Shown: piece by piece, positions 34,782-43,524 of the stretch
How positions within the stretch are numbered: position 1 is the first letter of the stretch
Layout: each line of letters starts with the position of its first letter
DNA from: Natronorubrum bangense
GTDB lineage: Archaea; Halobacteriota; Halobacteria; Halobacteriales; Natrialbaceae
NCBI RefSeq assembly: GCF_004799645.1
Contig: NZ_CP031306.1
Coordinates: 763,668-827,667, forward strand
DNA: 64,000 nt
Reading direction: 5' to 3'
Translations under genes and position numbers: made by a program
Notes under the pieces: model-generated
What the model saw: only the letters and a program-made list of their open reading frames with translations
What the model was told of the DNA's origin: nothing
The model's database searches: none

Positions 34782-36008
34782 CTACTGTCCAAACGCCTCA
34801 ACGAGCCGATCGCGCATGTATTCACGCCGGTATTTGCGCCGTTCGGACTCTGAAAGGTAGTTTTTCAGCACAACAGATGGATCTGCACTCCCCTGTTCGG
34901 CGGCGATCGTTCCCAGGTTGTTGAGTAACTCATCGATTGCTGCATTATACGTTGTATACCAGAACCGCCGACCCATCTTCGACGTCGGCTCGTCACCATA
35001 CACGCGGACGCCAGCGCGATCAGCTAGCCGCTTGAATCGCGCCTGCACGGTTTCACCCGTAATATGGCCGCTCGAGGAGCGTTTCGACGGGAACAGATAC
35101 CCAGTCCACTCGTCGCGCTCCTCGAGCGTTTCAATTCGCTCGAGGAGTACTGACACGCCATAGATCAACGCAACCGTTCCTGGACCGTTCTTTCGTTCCT
35201 CGCCGAACGTGATGTGGGGATCGTCGCCCTCGAGGACGAGTTGGGAGCTATGCAACGACGCAACCTCGCTTCGACGGAGTCCCCACCCACAGAGTGCAAG
35301 GATGAGCAGTTGCTCGTCGGGCGTTTCAGCGGCATCATAGAGCGCACCGACCTGCTCGCTCGAGAGCGCTGGATTGTCCGTTTCACCCTCAGTGTCCCAG
35401 ATTTCGGCGTGATCGACGTTCGCTCCCGGGTTGAATTTCGCACCGTGTCGATTCTCGAGATGATCGTAGAACTGGCGAATGTCGCTTAGATACCGGCGTT
35501 TCGAGGCATCACTCTCGAGGTCGTCGTCAAGTTCGTCGAGAACAGCTTCAACACGCGGGAGTTCATCGTACTGGTTTCCCCCGTCCATAACGCGGTCGAC
35601 GATTGCTGCCGTTCCGTGGACCGTATCGTACAGGCGGACGTATGTCGCCAGCCGATAGCGTTTCGAGTCGGCGGTTGACTGTGCCCACTTGCGTTCGACA
35701 CGCCGGAGAAACGCCTCGAGCGCGTCGATCGTCGGGTCGTCGTCGATCCCCCACGAATAGCCGTCCGACGACTCGCAGTCGTCGTATCCAACAGTAGCAA
35801 GAAATTCGGTTAGTGTCAGTCCGTGGTGCTCGCGCAGAGCGTAGGCAATCCCCGAGTAGCCAGCGTCGGTGATCTCCCGGTACGTTGGCCGTGACTCGAG
35901 GTCGACGCCGTTTCGCTCGAGATCGAGTTCGACATGGGCGTTCCAGTACTGCTGGAGTTCCTCGAGAGACATCCGCGACCAGTTGATCTGCGCTTGCTCG
36001 TGGCTCAT
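34782..36008 (-). CDS. Tyrosine recombinase, XerC/D-like
   Basis: 408 residues from ATG 36008; an in-frame ATG at 36098 would add 30 residues. An N-terminal ~90-residue extension (NWSRMSLEELQQYWNAHVEL) precedes a SAM-like core-binding domain (SKRRYLSDIRQFYDHLENRH). The catalytic domain has ALCGWGLRRSEVASL with the first Arg, SKMGRRFWYTTYN in place of the usual HxxR box, and VVLKNYLSESERR with the nucleophilic Tyr. The missing canonical His in the HxxR box is odd but the Arg is kept. It is convergent with the parA operon and may resolve replicon dimers or act as an integrase. Confidence 0.82.
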   Translation of the reverse strand: MSHEQAQINWSRMSLEELQQYWNAHVELDLERNGVDLESRPTYREITDAGYSGIAYALREHHGLTLTEFLATVGYDDCESSDGYSWGIDDDPTIDALEAFLRRVERKWAQSTADSKRYRLATYVRLYDTVHGTAAIVDRVMDGGNQYDELPRVEAVLDELDDDLESDASKRRYLSDIRQFYDHLENRHGAKFNPGANVDHAEIWDTEGETDNPALSSEQVGALYDAAETPDEQLLILALCGWGLRRSEVASLHSSQLVLEGDDPHITFGEERKNGPGTVALIYGVSVLLERIETLEERDEWTGYLFPSKRSSSGHITGETVQARFKRLADRAGVRVYGDEPTSKMGRRFWYTTYNAAIDELLNNLGTIAAEQGSADPSVVLKNYLSESERRKYRREYMRDRLVEAFGQ

Positions 36009-36254
36009 GCGCTCACCGCCTCGAGAAGGCCGTTTCCTCCGGGTTTGGTGTGTTCTAAGACCGCCATTTTCACGAGTTTCAGTATTCGTGATAGTCACCT
36101 AAAACTATCGCTTACATGGGTGTCTGGTGTGGACACACGAGTTAAGCAAGATAGTAGTAGAGTAGTGCCCAAATCAGATGAACCACATGCCGCTATATAG
36201 AATGTAGCCGGGCGTCACAGATTCGGGATGTGAATTTCTACCGAAAAGCAGCGA

Positions 36255-36664
36255 GAGTGCCTCGGGGTCGTACGGAAATCTCCGATTTCCGTGATGACGA
36301 GAATCTCCGATTCTCGAACCACTTGACCCCGAGGGTGAATCGCGTAAGCTATATGATTCATCTCACCGTATTGACGAGTACAGTTGCGACGTGGGTTAAA
36401 GACCGTAATCCGAAGCAACTGCCGGCAGTTGCGAGGAAATGCGACACCTCTCAAAACCCGCGTCTTTGGCGTGGTGCGACGGGTGTTGTCGGGCGGGGTG
36501 GAGCCGCCGACCCTCACGGACGAAGCGAGCGGTCGGGTGTTAATTCCAACCGACCCATTTCGGGAAGGTCGAGGGGAATTAAATTCGCCTGCGACGGCGC
36601 GGCCCGTTTTGGGACGTGCGGTCAAAACGGTGAAGCCGCGGGGCTTGCCCCCGCGGTACTTCAC
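36255..36664 (+). mobile_element. Non-autonomous IS200/IS605-type element (PATE-like)
   Basis: About 410 bases with structured ends and no intact transposase. The left end is a 10-bp inverted repeat (CCTCGGGGTC at 36260, GACCCCGAGG at 36325) enclosing two hairpins with identical TCC loops (36272-36292 and 36298-36316). The right end is a GC-rich hairpin (CCGCGGGG/CCCCGCGG, 36636-36656) followed by TACTTCAC, as at the TnpB remnant near 10.4 kb. The frame running into the right end (LTDEASGRVLIPTDPF, GLPPRYFTN) reads like a tnpB 3'-end. It is probably an internal-deletion derivative mobilised in trans. Confidence 0.55.
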
Positions 36665-36787
36665 TAACAAGTTAAACGGAGTGGCTCCCTCCAAACCCTA
36701 TTTTCAGATGCTCTTTCAGTGAAGCTACCGCTCACTACACGTGCGAACTGATCACGTAAGCCAGACAGGCTACGCTGATTACCAGCG

Positions 36788-37132
36788 ATGCCGACGGCAA
36801 AAGAGCGGTCTCAGGAACTCGTAGAGGGCAACAACCAGCTGGTCACGGCATCGAACGTCCTCGGACGGAAGTGGCATTCGACAATCGTCTACCAGTTACT
36901 GGACGCCGGACTGCAAGGGTTCGGCGACCTCAAGGCGCGGATCGGCGGCATCTCGCGAAAGGTGCTTTCCGAGTCGCTAACCAATCTCGGGGAACAGGGA
37001 ATCGTCGAGCAACTCGTTCTCGAGACGAAACCAGTTCGGGTGGAATATTCGCTCACGAGCGCCGGCCGAGAGTTGCAGGGACGTCGATTTCCTCGTAGCC
37101 GGCGTCAAACAACAGCAGCACCGAACCGATAG
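36788..37132 (+). pseudogene. HxlR-type winged-helix regulator, 3' truncated
   Basis: The first ~95 residues match the HxlR family: NVLGRKWHSTIVYQLLDAGL, FGDLKARIGGISRKVLSESL, and the wing ending VRVEYSLTSAGRELQ. Family members normally continue for another 15-25 residues through a last helix with a Trp. Here the frame instead reads GRRFPRSRRQTTAAPNR, which is antisense to the truncated transporter of the opposite strand. The break point is thus near 37076. The DNA-binding part is intact, so a shortened protein could still be made, but dimerisation may be affected. Confidence 0.75.
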
Positions 37133-37313
37133 CTGCCAGCAGGGTGAACGATCCCTCGGGATCGACGATTTCGAGGACGTACGCTCCGAGGGCGACACCC
37201 GTGAGGATCTCGCCGAGGATTACGGGTTCTCCGGCACGCTCGACCAGTTCTCCGAGGAGAAGGGGTGCGACGAGTGTGATCCCGACTGCAAAAAAGATCT
37301 GGATATCTGTCAC
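37053..37313 (-). pseudogene. Cation/proton antiporter (CPA2-type), N-terminal fragment
   Basis: 86 codons starting with MTDIQIFFAVGITLVAPLLL, then GEILTGVALGAYVLEIVDPE and VLLLFDAGYEEIDV, the first three helices of a CPA2 sodium or potassium/proton antiporter of about 400 residues. The frame ends at 37053 after reading into the hxlR gene on the other strand, so more than three quarters of the transporter is gone. Together with the truncated hxlR this marks a deletion or recombination joint. It starts 10 bases downstream of the LivK-like gene. Confidence 0.75.
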
Positions 37314-37322
37314 TGGTACGTC

Positions 37323-38651
37323 CTATCGCTCATCCCAGGTCGGCGACGGGTAGATAGGGTCGGCTTCGCTGATCTCCTCCGGCCACACGAGCTGCCTGCC
37401 TGTGTCCGGCTGCCACTGGTAGACGACCATCTCTCGCGGGATGGTGCCGTCCTCGTCGAACTGAACGGGGCCGTAGAGGCTCTCGAACTGAGTCTCGCGG
37501 ATGGCGTCGCGAACGGTCTCTGGCGTCACCTCGTCGACGGCCATGAACGAACGCTGAAGCGTCTGGATGACGGCGCTAGCGGCCGCGCTGTGGTAAGTGG
37601 GTTCGTACCCATACTCGCTCTCGATGGCCGAAATAAACTCGCTCGTCGATTCAAAAACGTCGTCGGTGGAGTCGACGGTAGTCGCCCACGGCGACGGACC
37701 GTACCAGTAGTCGCCGTTCTCTCCGGTCTGTTCCCTGAACGAGTCAGTGAGGTTGCCGCCGGGCGCCCACGCCATGTCGACGTCCACGTTCTCGCTCGCC
37801 AGTTGCTCGGCCGCGATCACCGCGTCGTCCTGATAGCCGGACAAGAGGAGTACGTCCGCATTGGCATCCTCGACGAGCGCGAGGTACGTCGAGAGGTCGG
37901 TCGTCTCATCAGGGATCGTCTCGTCGACGACGACGTCGACTCCAGCCGACCCCAGGGTTCGGCGCACGCCCTCCACAACGTCCTGATTGAACGGATCCGC
38001 TTTGGCCAGGATCGCCGCCGATGACGGTGGATCCGGCTGCGCCATCGCCATCTCGATGCTCGTGGTGGCGTACGTGTCGGCGGTCGGTAACAGGCTAAAA
38101 ATCCACTCGTTGTCGCGCTCGAATATCTGGCTGCTGGCGCCGCCACCCGCGACCATCGGCCGCTCGGCGCTCGCCGCGACGTCACTGGCCGGCAGCGTAA
38201 TTCCGCTCGAGTATGGCCCCATCAAGTAGTCGATCCCCGCTTGGTCGACGAAGTCCTGGTAGATAGCTTCGCTCCTCGAGGGATCGCTCTCGTCGTCTCG
38301 CAGGACTAGCTCTAGCTCGTAGGTGGTTCCATCGCCTGCTTCGACGCCGCCGGCGTCGTTGATGCGATCGACGGTCAGTTCGTACGCCTCCGCGTAGAGC
38401 CGACCCAGGTCAGAAAGGTCGCCGGAGAGGCTCATCGAGCCGCCGAGCGTGATCGTGTCCGTCGGTGTCTCGTCCCCCTTATCGTGTCCGTCGGTGTCAT
38501 TATTCGCCTCTGAAGCGGTGGCGGTTACCGTTGACTCGCCACCCAGACAGCCTGCGAGGCCGACGACGCTTGCTCCGCCGGCCGCTCTCAAAAACCGTCG
38601 ACGATTCGTATTACTTCGCTCCTGTCTATTTGCGTGTGATCTTCGCGGCAT
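37323..38651 (-). CDS. Branched-chain-amino-acid-type ABC substrate-binding lipoprotein
   Basis: 442 residues from ATG 38651. A twin-arginine lipoprotein signal (NRRRFLRAAGGASVVGLAGC) is followed by a type I periplasmic binding fold of the LivK/UrtA group. Visible marks are ITLGGSMSLSGDLSDLGRLY at the start, DYLMGPYSSGITLPASDVAA, and the repeat of the fold near VLLLSGYQDDAVIAAEQLAS. No permease or ATPase genes accompany it in the window, and the next gene downstream is a truncated antiporter, so the operon may have been cut by the rearrangement. The ligand could be an amino acid, amide or urea. Confidence 0.88.
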   Translation of the reverse strand: MPRRSHANRQERSNTNRRRFLRAAGGASVVGLAGCLGGESTVTATASEANNDTDGHDKGDETPTDTITLGGSMSLSGDLSDLGRLYAEAYELTVDRINDAGGVEAGDGTTYELELVLRDDESDPSRSEAIYQDFVDQAGIDYLMGPYSSGITLPASDVAASAERPMVAGGGASSQIFERDNEWIFSLLPTADTYATTSIEMAMAQPDPPSSAAILAKADPFNQDVVEGVRRTLGSAGVDVVVDETIPDETTDLSTYLALVEDANADVLLLSGYQDDAVIAAEQLASENVDVDMAWAPGGNLTDSFREQTGENGDYWYGPSPWATTVDSTDDVFESTSEFISAIESEYGYEPTYHSAAASAVIQTLQRSFMAVDEVTPETVRDAIRETQFESLYGPVQFDEDGTIPREMVVYQWQPDTGRQLVWPEEISEADPIYPSPTWDER

Positions 38652-38846
38652 CTTCCACTCCAACTCCCCACGAAAGTCGTGAAGTAGGTTTCCGGGGGCT
38701 AGCGTGAGTTTCCTCGCCCTGAAACGGTAACGAATCACAACAGACCGTAGCAGTGCTGACCGCGACGGTCGCTATCTGTACACAGTACTCGAAGCACCGT
38801 TTGCTCGTGACATCTCTGACGCCACGCTGTACGCAGCGATAGGGGA

Positions 38847-39461
38847 TCACCCGACGATGTTGTTGATGGTGATCGCGACGAAGATGAGGATCACGATTTC
38901 GCTGACGATCCACGAATTTGTGTTCATCCACGTGCGAACCTTCGGAAGGAGCGTCTCCGCACGGTCGCCTATCATAACCAAGGAAAGTGATGGAATGGCT
39001 AGGAATAGTAGCGTCAGCAAGACAAAACCGGTCGCGTACCACAGCGGATCGCCGTGACTCGCGAGGTAGGTCCCGACGGTGATCGACGTGAGAATGTCGG
39101 TCGGAAAGAACCCCATCAACAGGAATCCGAGTTGAAACGAGAACTTCGGATTCGCGGTCTCGAGTTTGCCCATCCACGTCGGTGGCTCCGATTGCTCACG
39201 CTTCAGGTAGACGTTCACCATCGCGGCGAGGAGAACGACGAGCACGAGCAACTGGAGCGTCCGGTTCGACCCGCCCTGACGAACGCCACTGCCGAGATAA
39301 TACGCGAGCGTGACGACGAGGCTGATCGAGAGGGAGGCACCGAACACGAACGCGGCCGAGTTCCGCCGCCAGTCCTCGCTCGTGGCCAGAAAGATGGCGC
39401 TGAGGATTTGCGGCCCGCCGATCATGACGAATACCAGGGGTAGAATTACCAGGAAGTTCAT
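38847..39461 (-). CDS. GAP-family (Sap) membrane protein
   Basis: 204 residues with six hydrophobic helices: N-terminal LVILPLVFVMIGGPQILSAI, then AAFVFGASLSISLVVTLAYY, LLVLVVLLAAMVNVYL, FQLGFLLMGFFPTDILTSIT, a fifth near FVLLTLLFLAIPSLSLVM and a final WIVSEIVILIFVAITI. The layout and the NPKFSFQLGFLL and FPTD motifs match the GAP/Sap family (LysE-superfamily-like), whose mycobacterial members assist export of lipids. The substrate in archaea is unknown. It stands alone. Confidence 0.72.
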   Translation of the reverse strand: MNFLVILPLVFVMIGGPQILSAIFLATSEDWRRNSAAFVFGASLSISLVVTLAYYLGSGVRQGGSNRTLQLLVLVVLLAAMVNVYLKREQSEPPTWMGKLETANPKFSFQLGFLLMGFFPTDILTSITVGTYLASHGDPLWYATGFVLLTLLFLAIPSLSLVMIGDRAETLLPKVRTWMNTNSWIVSEIVILIFVAITINNIVG

Positions 39462-39713
39462 CGTTCGAGGATTACACGCGTGATCGCAGCCGGTCCGTCG
39501 ACGCTCGAGATTGTCGACTCACGGCTGTGACTGGCGGCGGTCGGAACGCCACGGTTCGTATGTCGACTGTACTCATGCAACCTCCGATCGAATATACTTT
39601 CCACCGACATTATACCCCGCTTTTGCGAAAGAGGTTGTTGCTATTTCTGGCCAACACTGTCGCTGAAGGCCGAAATGAACGAGTACACCGTTCACGACGG
39701 GAAGCCGGCGGTA

Positions 39714-40799
39714 TCACTTAGCTTTCTCGTCCTCGTACTTCTTCTCAGGCTCTTTCTTGGGTTCGTCTTCTTTCGGCTCCTTCTCGGGCTCTTTCTCGGG
39801 TTCGTCTTCTTTCGGCTCCTTCTCGGGCTCTTTCTTGGGTTCGTCTTCTTTCGGCTCCTTCTCAGGCTCTTTCTCGGGTTCGTCTTCTTTCGGCTCCTTC
39901 TCAGGCTCTTTCTCGGGTTCGTCTTCTTTCGGCTCCTTCTCAGGCTCTTTCTCGGGTTCGTCTTCTTTCGGATCCTCTTCAGGCTCTTTCTCGGGTTCGT
40001 CTTCTTTCGGCTCCTCTTCGTCCGGCTCGACGTCCGCTTCGTCTGGGAGAGCATCCTCCGTGAGGAGTATCTCGAACGGTTCATCGGCGGGTGCTCCCTC
40101 CGTCTCGAGGTAGCCAATCGCGAACGCGGAGTAGACGGTCCCTCCAGAGAGGGAAACGTCGATTTCGAAGGCGCTGGCCTCTCGATCACCCGCAGGATAA
40201 ATTTCGAGCGTATACTCGCCTTCTGGGACTTCGGTGTAGCCGGATTCGCCGAAGGCGACGTTCTCGAACAGCGCGTCCCCGTTTTCACCGGCAACGACGT
40301 CCACCGCTGGCGCGTCGGGTGAGGCGTGGAGGACGCGAACGCGAGCGGTACCCGGATCGACCGGGCTGTTATCGTCGTCGAGAAACAGCGCCTCGAGGGG
40401 CTGGTTTTCGGCGGCCACTTCGCCGATCACTGCGAGGAGTCCGTCGACGGTGGGGTCCTCGTCGCCGGCCTCGACGGTCTCCTCGAGCACTGCTTCGGCC
40501 GGGTCTTCACCGGCGGGAACGACCTGAATCGTGTACGTGCCAGGCTCGAGGTCGCGGTAGTCGGTGACCGTCCCGTACGGGATGCCCTCGCGGACCCGCT
40601 CTCCGTCGACGTAGATGTCGATGTTGGGCGCGTCGGGTGAGAGGTGTGCAACTCGAGTCCGGAAGCCGGTGTCAGTCGGCTGGTCGTTCGTTTCGTGATC
40701 ACTCGAGGCGGCCGTAGTACCTCCGATGCCACTGACCACCACGAGGCCGCCGCCGCCGATCTGTATAATTCGCCGTCGACTCACGCCATTTTCAGTCAT
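39714..40799 (-). CDS. DUF4397 secreted protein with charged tandem-repeat tail
   Basis: 361 residues from ATG 40799. A secretion signal (SRRRIIQIGGGGLVVVSGIG) leads to two DUF4397 beta-sandwich repeats, each opening with the diagnostic (L/H)xSPDAPxVD: HLSPDAPNIDIYVDGERV and HASPDAPAVDVVAGENGD. The C-terminal 100 residues are seven copies of a 13-residue unit (EPKEDEPEKEPEK and variants) and a short basic end. No membrane anchor follows. It is a cell-surface or released protein of unknown function; the Pro/Glu/Lys tail may span the S-layer. Confidence 0.85.
   Translation of the reverse strand: MTENGVSRRRIIQIGGGGLVVVSGIGGTTAASSDHETNDQPTDTGFRTRVAHLSPDAPNIDIYVDGERVREGIPYGTVTDYRDLEPGTYTIQVVPAGEDPAEAVLEETVEAGDEDPTVDGLLAVIGEVAAENQPLEALFLDDDNSPVDPGTARVRVLHASPDAPAVDVVAGENGDALFENVAFGESGYTEVPEGEYTLEIYPAGDREASAFEIDVSLSGGTVYSAFAIGYLETEGAPADEPFEILLTEDALPDEADVEPDEEEPKEDEPEKEPEEDPKEDEPEKEPEKEPKEDEPEKEPEKEPKEDEPEKEPEKEPKEDEPKKEPEKEPKEDEPEKEPEKEPKEDEPKKEPEKKYEDEKAK
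39741..40013 (-). repeat. Seven 39-bp tandem repeats inside the DUF4397 gene
   Basis: The unit encodes EPKEDEPEKEPEK with few substitutions (E to K, K to E, E to D). Units are nearly identical in DNA as well as protein, suggesting recent expansion by slippage or unequal exchange. Repeat number may vary between strains. Confidence 0.9.
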
Positions 40800-40929
40800 G
40801 CGGTTGTCACGAACGGCGATATGGGTAATAGTGCTACCACTTGCAGGCGCAGGCCAATGCAGTTCCGAGGCTCGATATCGAACGCGTTGGGCCGTCCGAG
40901 CGAACCACCCGATATGGGAGAATCCGGAT

Positions 40930-41240
40930 ACGTTCACGCCCTGCCGTCACCGTCGAGTACGGCGACTTCGAGGTGCAATTGCGTTCACATCCGTCGAGAC
41001 GGAATGTGGCCTCGTCCTGATCGACGTCGGCCCCGAGGGGTTCACCGATGCCCTCGAGGTCCACCTCTCGGATCTGGGCTGGGGACTCGAGGACATCTGA
41101 CTGGTGACCCTAATTTACCACTACGGGACCACGTCGGCGGGACCGAAGCGGTCCGTACACGTGCCGATCTGACGGTTATCGCCCATCCGGAAGAGACTGC
41201 GTTTTCACGGGTGAACGTGAGCCGAGAACAGCGATTTACA
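40930..41240 (+). pseudogene. Metallo-beta-lactamase-fold hydrolase relic
   Basis: Pieces of an MBL-fold protein lie in two frames. One frame gives AFTSVETECGLVLIDVGPEG then FTDALEVHLSDLGWGLEDI and a TGA at 41098. A second frame continues with RDHVGGTEAVRTRADLTVIA and HPEETAFSRVNV. The usual HxHxDH metal site is lost at the joint; only the DHVGG part remains. The C-terminal half of the enzyme is missing, and the remnant stops just before a transposon-end-like hairpin at 41261. It is certainly non-functional as an enzyme. Confidence 0.7.
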
Positions 41241-41260
41241 GACGTTCAAGACAGAGTGTA

Positions 41261-41300
41261 TCGGGGCTTGACCCCGAGAGTGAATGCCGACAACGCCTAT
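41261..41300 (+). repeat. IS-end-like hairpin plus conserved tail
   Basis: TCGGGG, loop CTTGA, CCCCGA, followed by GAGTGAATGCCGACAACGCC. Close relatives occur on the plus strand at 36325-36345 and on the minus strand at 50505-50542. The element abuts the MBL relic and may mark a former transposon end. Confidence 0.5.
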
Positions 41301-41372
41301 AGATATACATGTGCGTTAGTATGAGGGACGTTCTCAATATCCACCGTACTCGGCTGAATAGATGTGAATTTA

Positions 41373-41406
41373 TTTATACCACTCGTAATATATTACTCAT
41401 AGTAAT
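41373..41406 (+). promoter_or_regulatory. phn promoter TATA box and operator-like dyad
   Basis: TTTATA at 41373-41378 lies 37 bases before the phnD ATG. Between them is a perfect dyad, ATTACTCATAGTAAT (41392-41406), with six-base arms. This is a good candidate operator for phosphate- or metal-dependent control of the transporter, although the regulator is not known. Confidence 0.5.
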
Positions 41407-41414
41407 CTGCTTAT

Positions 41415-42587
41415 ATGTCCAATTCCACGTTTCGGTTGATGACATCCACTGACCCGTCAGGGTGGAAAGGTTCACGACGAAAGTATCTTCTTGCGACTGG
41501 TGCGGCAGGGATCGCTGGGTTGGCCGGCTGTCTCGGTGGTGACGACGGCAACGGTTCTGGAGGCAGCGGTGGCTCTGGAACCAACGATTTTCCGGATTTT
41601 AACCCTGACCTGGTCCCAGGCGACGGTGCCGATTACGTCGAGATGTTTCCCCAGCCCGCAGAGAAGATGTACGAGATGGGGAACTACCAGGCCGACAAAG
41701 AGGGTCTCCTAGGGCCACTCGAGGACCCGCGGGACGAGCCACGGTACGGCGGTGAACTCTGGGAAGTGTCGGACTCGAGTGAGTACATCGATCCGGATCC
41801 GATCGAGATGACGTTCGTGCCGGACGAAGATCCGGCGGCATTAGAGCGGGCGATGGAGCCACTCATGGACCAGATCGAGGAGTACACGGATCGGTCGGTC
41901 AGGTACGTCCCGCTCGACTCCTATGCAGCGATGGTCGAAGCGATGCGCAGTGAGCGACTACACTTCGGCCGAATGAGTGCAGGCAATATGCCATACGCAG
42001 CTAATCTCGCGGGTGCGGTTCCGATCGCACACATCATGGCCGACGACTATTACGGGAACGCCTTCTGGATGATCACCCACCGTGACAACAACGATATCAA
42101 CACGGTGTACGACCTCGAGGGCATCGAGGTAACGCACGCCGACCCGGGCTCTGGTTCGGGCAACCTCGAGCCCCGTGTGTTCATCGAGGACGACGCCGGA
42201 CTCGTCGCCGAGGAGGACTATGACGTCGACTTCTCTGGCGGTCACGACACCTCTGTCAGAGGCATTGGTCAAGGCGACTACGAAGTTGGCCCCTGTGGCG
42301 GTCCGACGTTTGCGAACATGGTCGAACAAGGGCAGATCGATCCTGAAGACTACAAAGTGATCTACATGGGTCCGGTGATGCCACGTGGTCCGATGGCGCA
42401 CATCTACAATCTCAAACCCGAGATCGTCGACGGGATCACGAAAGCGCTGCTTGATCATGACTACCACGGAACGGCCATGGAAGAGGAGCTGGGGTACAAC
42501 AACTTCATCGAGGTCGATTACTACACGACCTACGACCCGGTTTTGCAAGTCCACGAGGCACTGGGTGAAGAGTACGACGACCTGTAA
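41415..42587 (+). CDS. phnD: Phosphonate-type ABC substrate-binding lipoprotein PhnD
   Basis: 390 residues. A twin-arginine lipoprotein signal (SRRKYLLATGAAGIAGLAGC) and a Gly/Ser-rich linker precede a type II binding fold of the PhnD family: MTFVPDEDPAALERAMEPLM, VRYVPLDSYAAMVEAMRSER, then DLEGIEVTHADPGSGSGNLE and ALGYN-like C-terminal helices. It would bind phosphonate, phosphite or a phosphate ester outside the cell and deliver it to PhnE. It heads the phnDCEE operon. No C-P lyase genes occur in the window, so the ligand is open. Confidence 0.9.
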   Translation: MSNSTFRLMTSTDPSGWKGSRRKYLLATGAAGIAGLAGCLGGDDGNGSGGSGGSGTNDFPDFNPDLVPGDGADYVEMFPQPAEKMYEMGNYQADKEGLLGPLEDPRDEPRYGGELWEVSDSSEYIDPDPIEMTFVPDEDPAALERAMEPLMDQIEEYTDRSVRYVPLDSYAAMVEAMRSERLHFGRMSAGNMPYAANLAGAVPIAHIMADDYYGNAFWMITHRDNNDINTVYDLEGIEVTHADPGSGSGNLEPRVFIEDDAGLVAEEDYDVDFSGGHDTSVRGIGQGDYEVGPCGGPTFANMVEQGQIDPEDYKVIYMGPVMPRGPMAHIYNLKPEIVDGITKALLDHDYHGTAMEEELGYNNFIEVDYYTTYDPVLQVHEALGEEYDDL

Positions 42588-42682
42588 CGTCTACAATCAC
42601 TAACACACGGACCTGCTTCGTCTCTCGAGCAGTCGAACTCGAGGGCGATCACGACTAATTCAATCTTTAAATAACCCACATA

Positions 42683-43522
42683 ATGTTAACTGTACGAAAC
42701 GTATCGAAGACCTATCCGGGCGGTGAAGAGGCGCTGAAAGACGTCTCTTTCGAGGTGAGCGGAAACGAGATCGTCGCGATAATCGGCCCAAGCGGTGCCG
42801 GAAAGAGCACACTCATCAACTGTGTCAACCGACTCACCGAACCCACTGCAGGAGAGATCCACATCGACGACCTTGAGGTGACTACTCTCTCGAAGCGACA
42901 GCTCCGTCGGGCCCGCCGGGACATCGCGATGATCTTCCAAGAGTACAATCTCGTCGAGCGACTCACTGTCATGGAAAACGTGCTCTCGGGGCGACTGGGC
43001 TATCTGAGTACTTGGAACGCATTCCGCCGGAAGTTCCCCTCCGAAGACATCGAATTCGCACGCGAAACTCTGGAGCGAGTCGGTCTCGGCGGACACGAAC
43101 GCGACCGCGCTGACGAGTTATCTGGTGGCCAGCGCCAGCGCGTGGGGATCGCACGAGCGGTAATCCAACGGCCGAAGATCATGCTCGCCGACGAACCGAC
43201 GAGCAGCCTCGATCCGGAAACGTCTCACGCCGTAATGGAACTGTTGACCGAGATCGCTGCCGAGGAAGATATCCCCATTTTGATTAACATCCACGAAGTC
43301 GATCTCGCACTCGAGTACGCAGACCGTATCATCGGTCTCACCGATGGTGAGATCGTCTTCGATGGACCACCAGAGGTACTCGACGAGTCTGCCAAAGACC
43401 GAATCTATCGGAACGGGGACTCTCGAGATCACACTTCCGACGCGAACCAGTCCGACGAATCTCGAGATGCCGACGAGCAACCGACCATCGAGGGACAGAA
43501 GATCCAGCGGGGGCTCGAGTAA
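42683..43522 (+). CDS. phnC: Phosphonate-type ABC transporter ATPase PhnC
   Basis: 279 residues. Walker A is GPSGAGKSTLINCVNRL, the signature is LSGGQRQRVGIARAVI, Walker B is KIMLADEPTSSLDPE and the switch His is in INIHEVDLALEYADRI. The PhnC-specific block YNLVERLTVMENVLSGRLGY is clear. The C-terminus has a 40-residue Asp/Ser-rich tail typical of halophilic versions. It energises PhnE1/E2. It starts 95 bases after phnD and is followed by phnE1 two bases later. Confidence 0.94.
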   Translation: MLTVRNVSKTYPGGEEALKDVSFEVSGNEIVAIIGPSGAGKSTLINCVNRLTEPTAGEIHIDDLEVTTLSKRQLRRARRDIAMIFQEYNLVERLTVMENVLSGRLGYLSTWNAFRRKFPSEDIEFARETLERVGLGGHERDRADELSGGQRQRVGIARAVIQRPKIMLADEPTSSLDPETSHAVMELLTEIAAEEDIPILINIHEVDLALEYADRIIGLTDGEIVFDGPPEVLDESAKDRIYRNGDSRDHTSDANQSDESRDADEQPTIEGQKIQRGLE

Positions 43523-43524
43523 CC

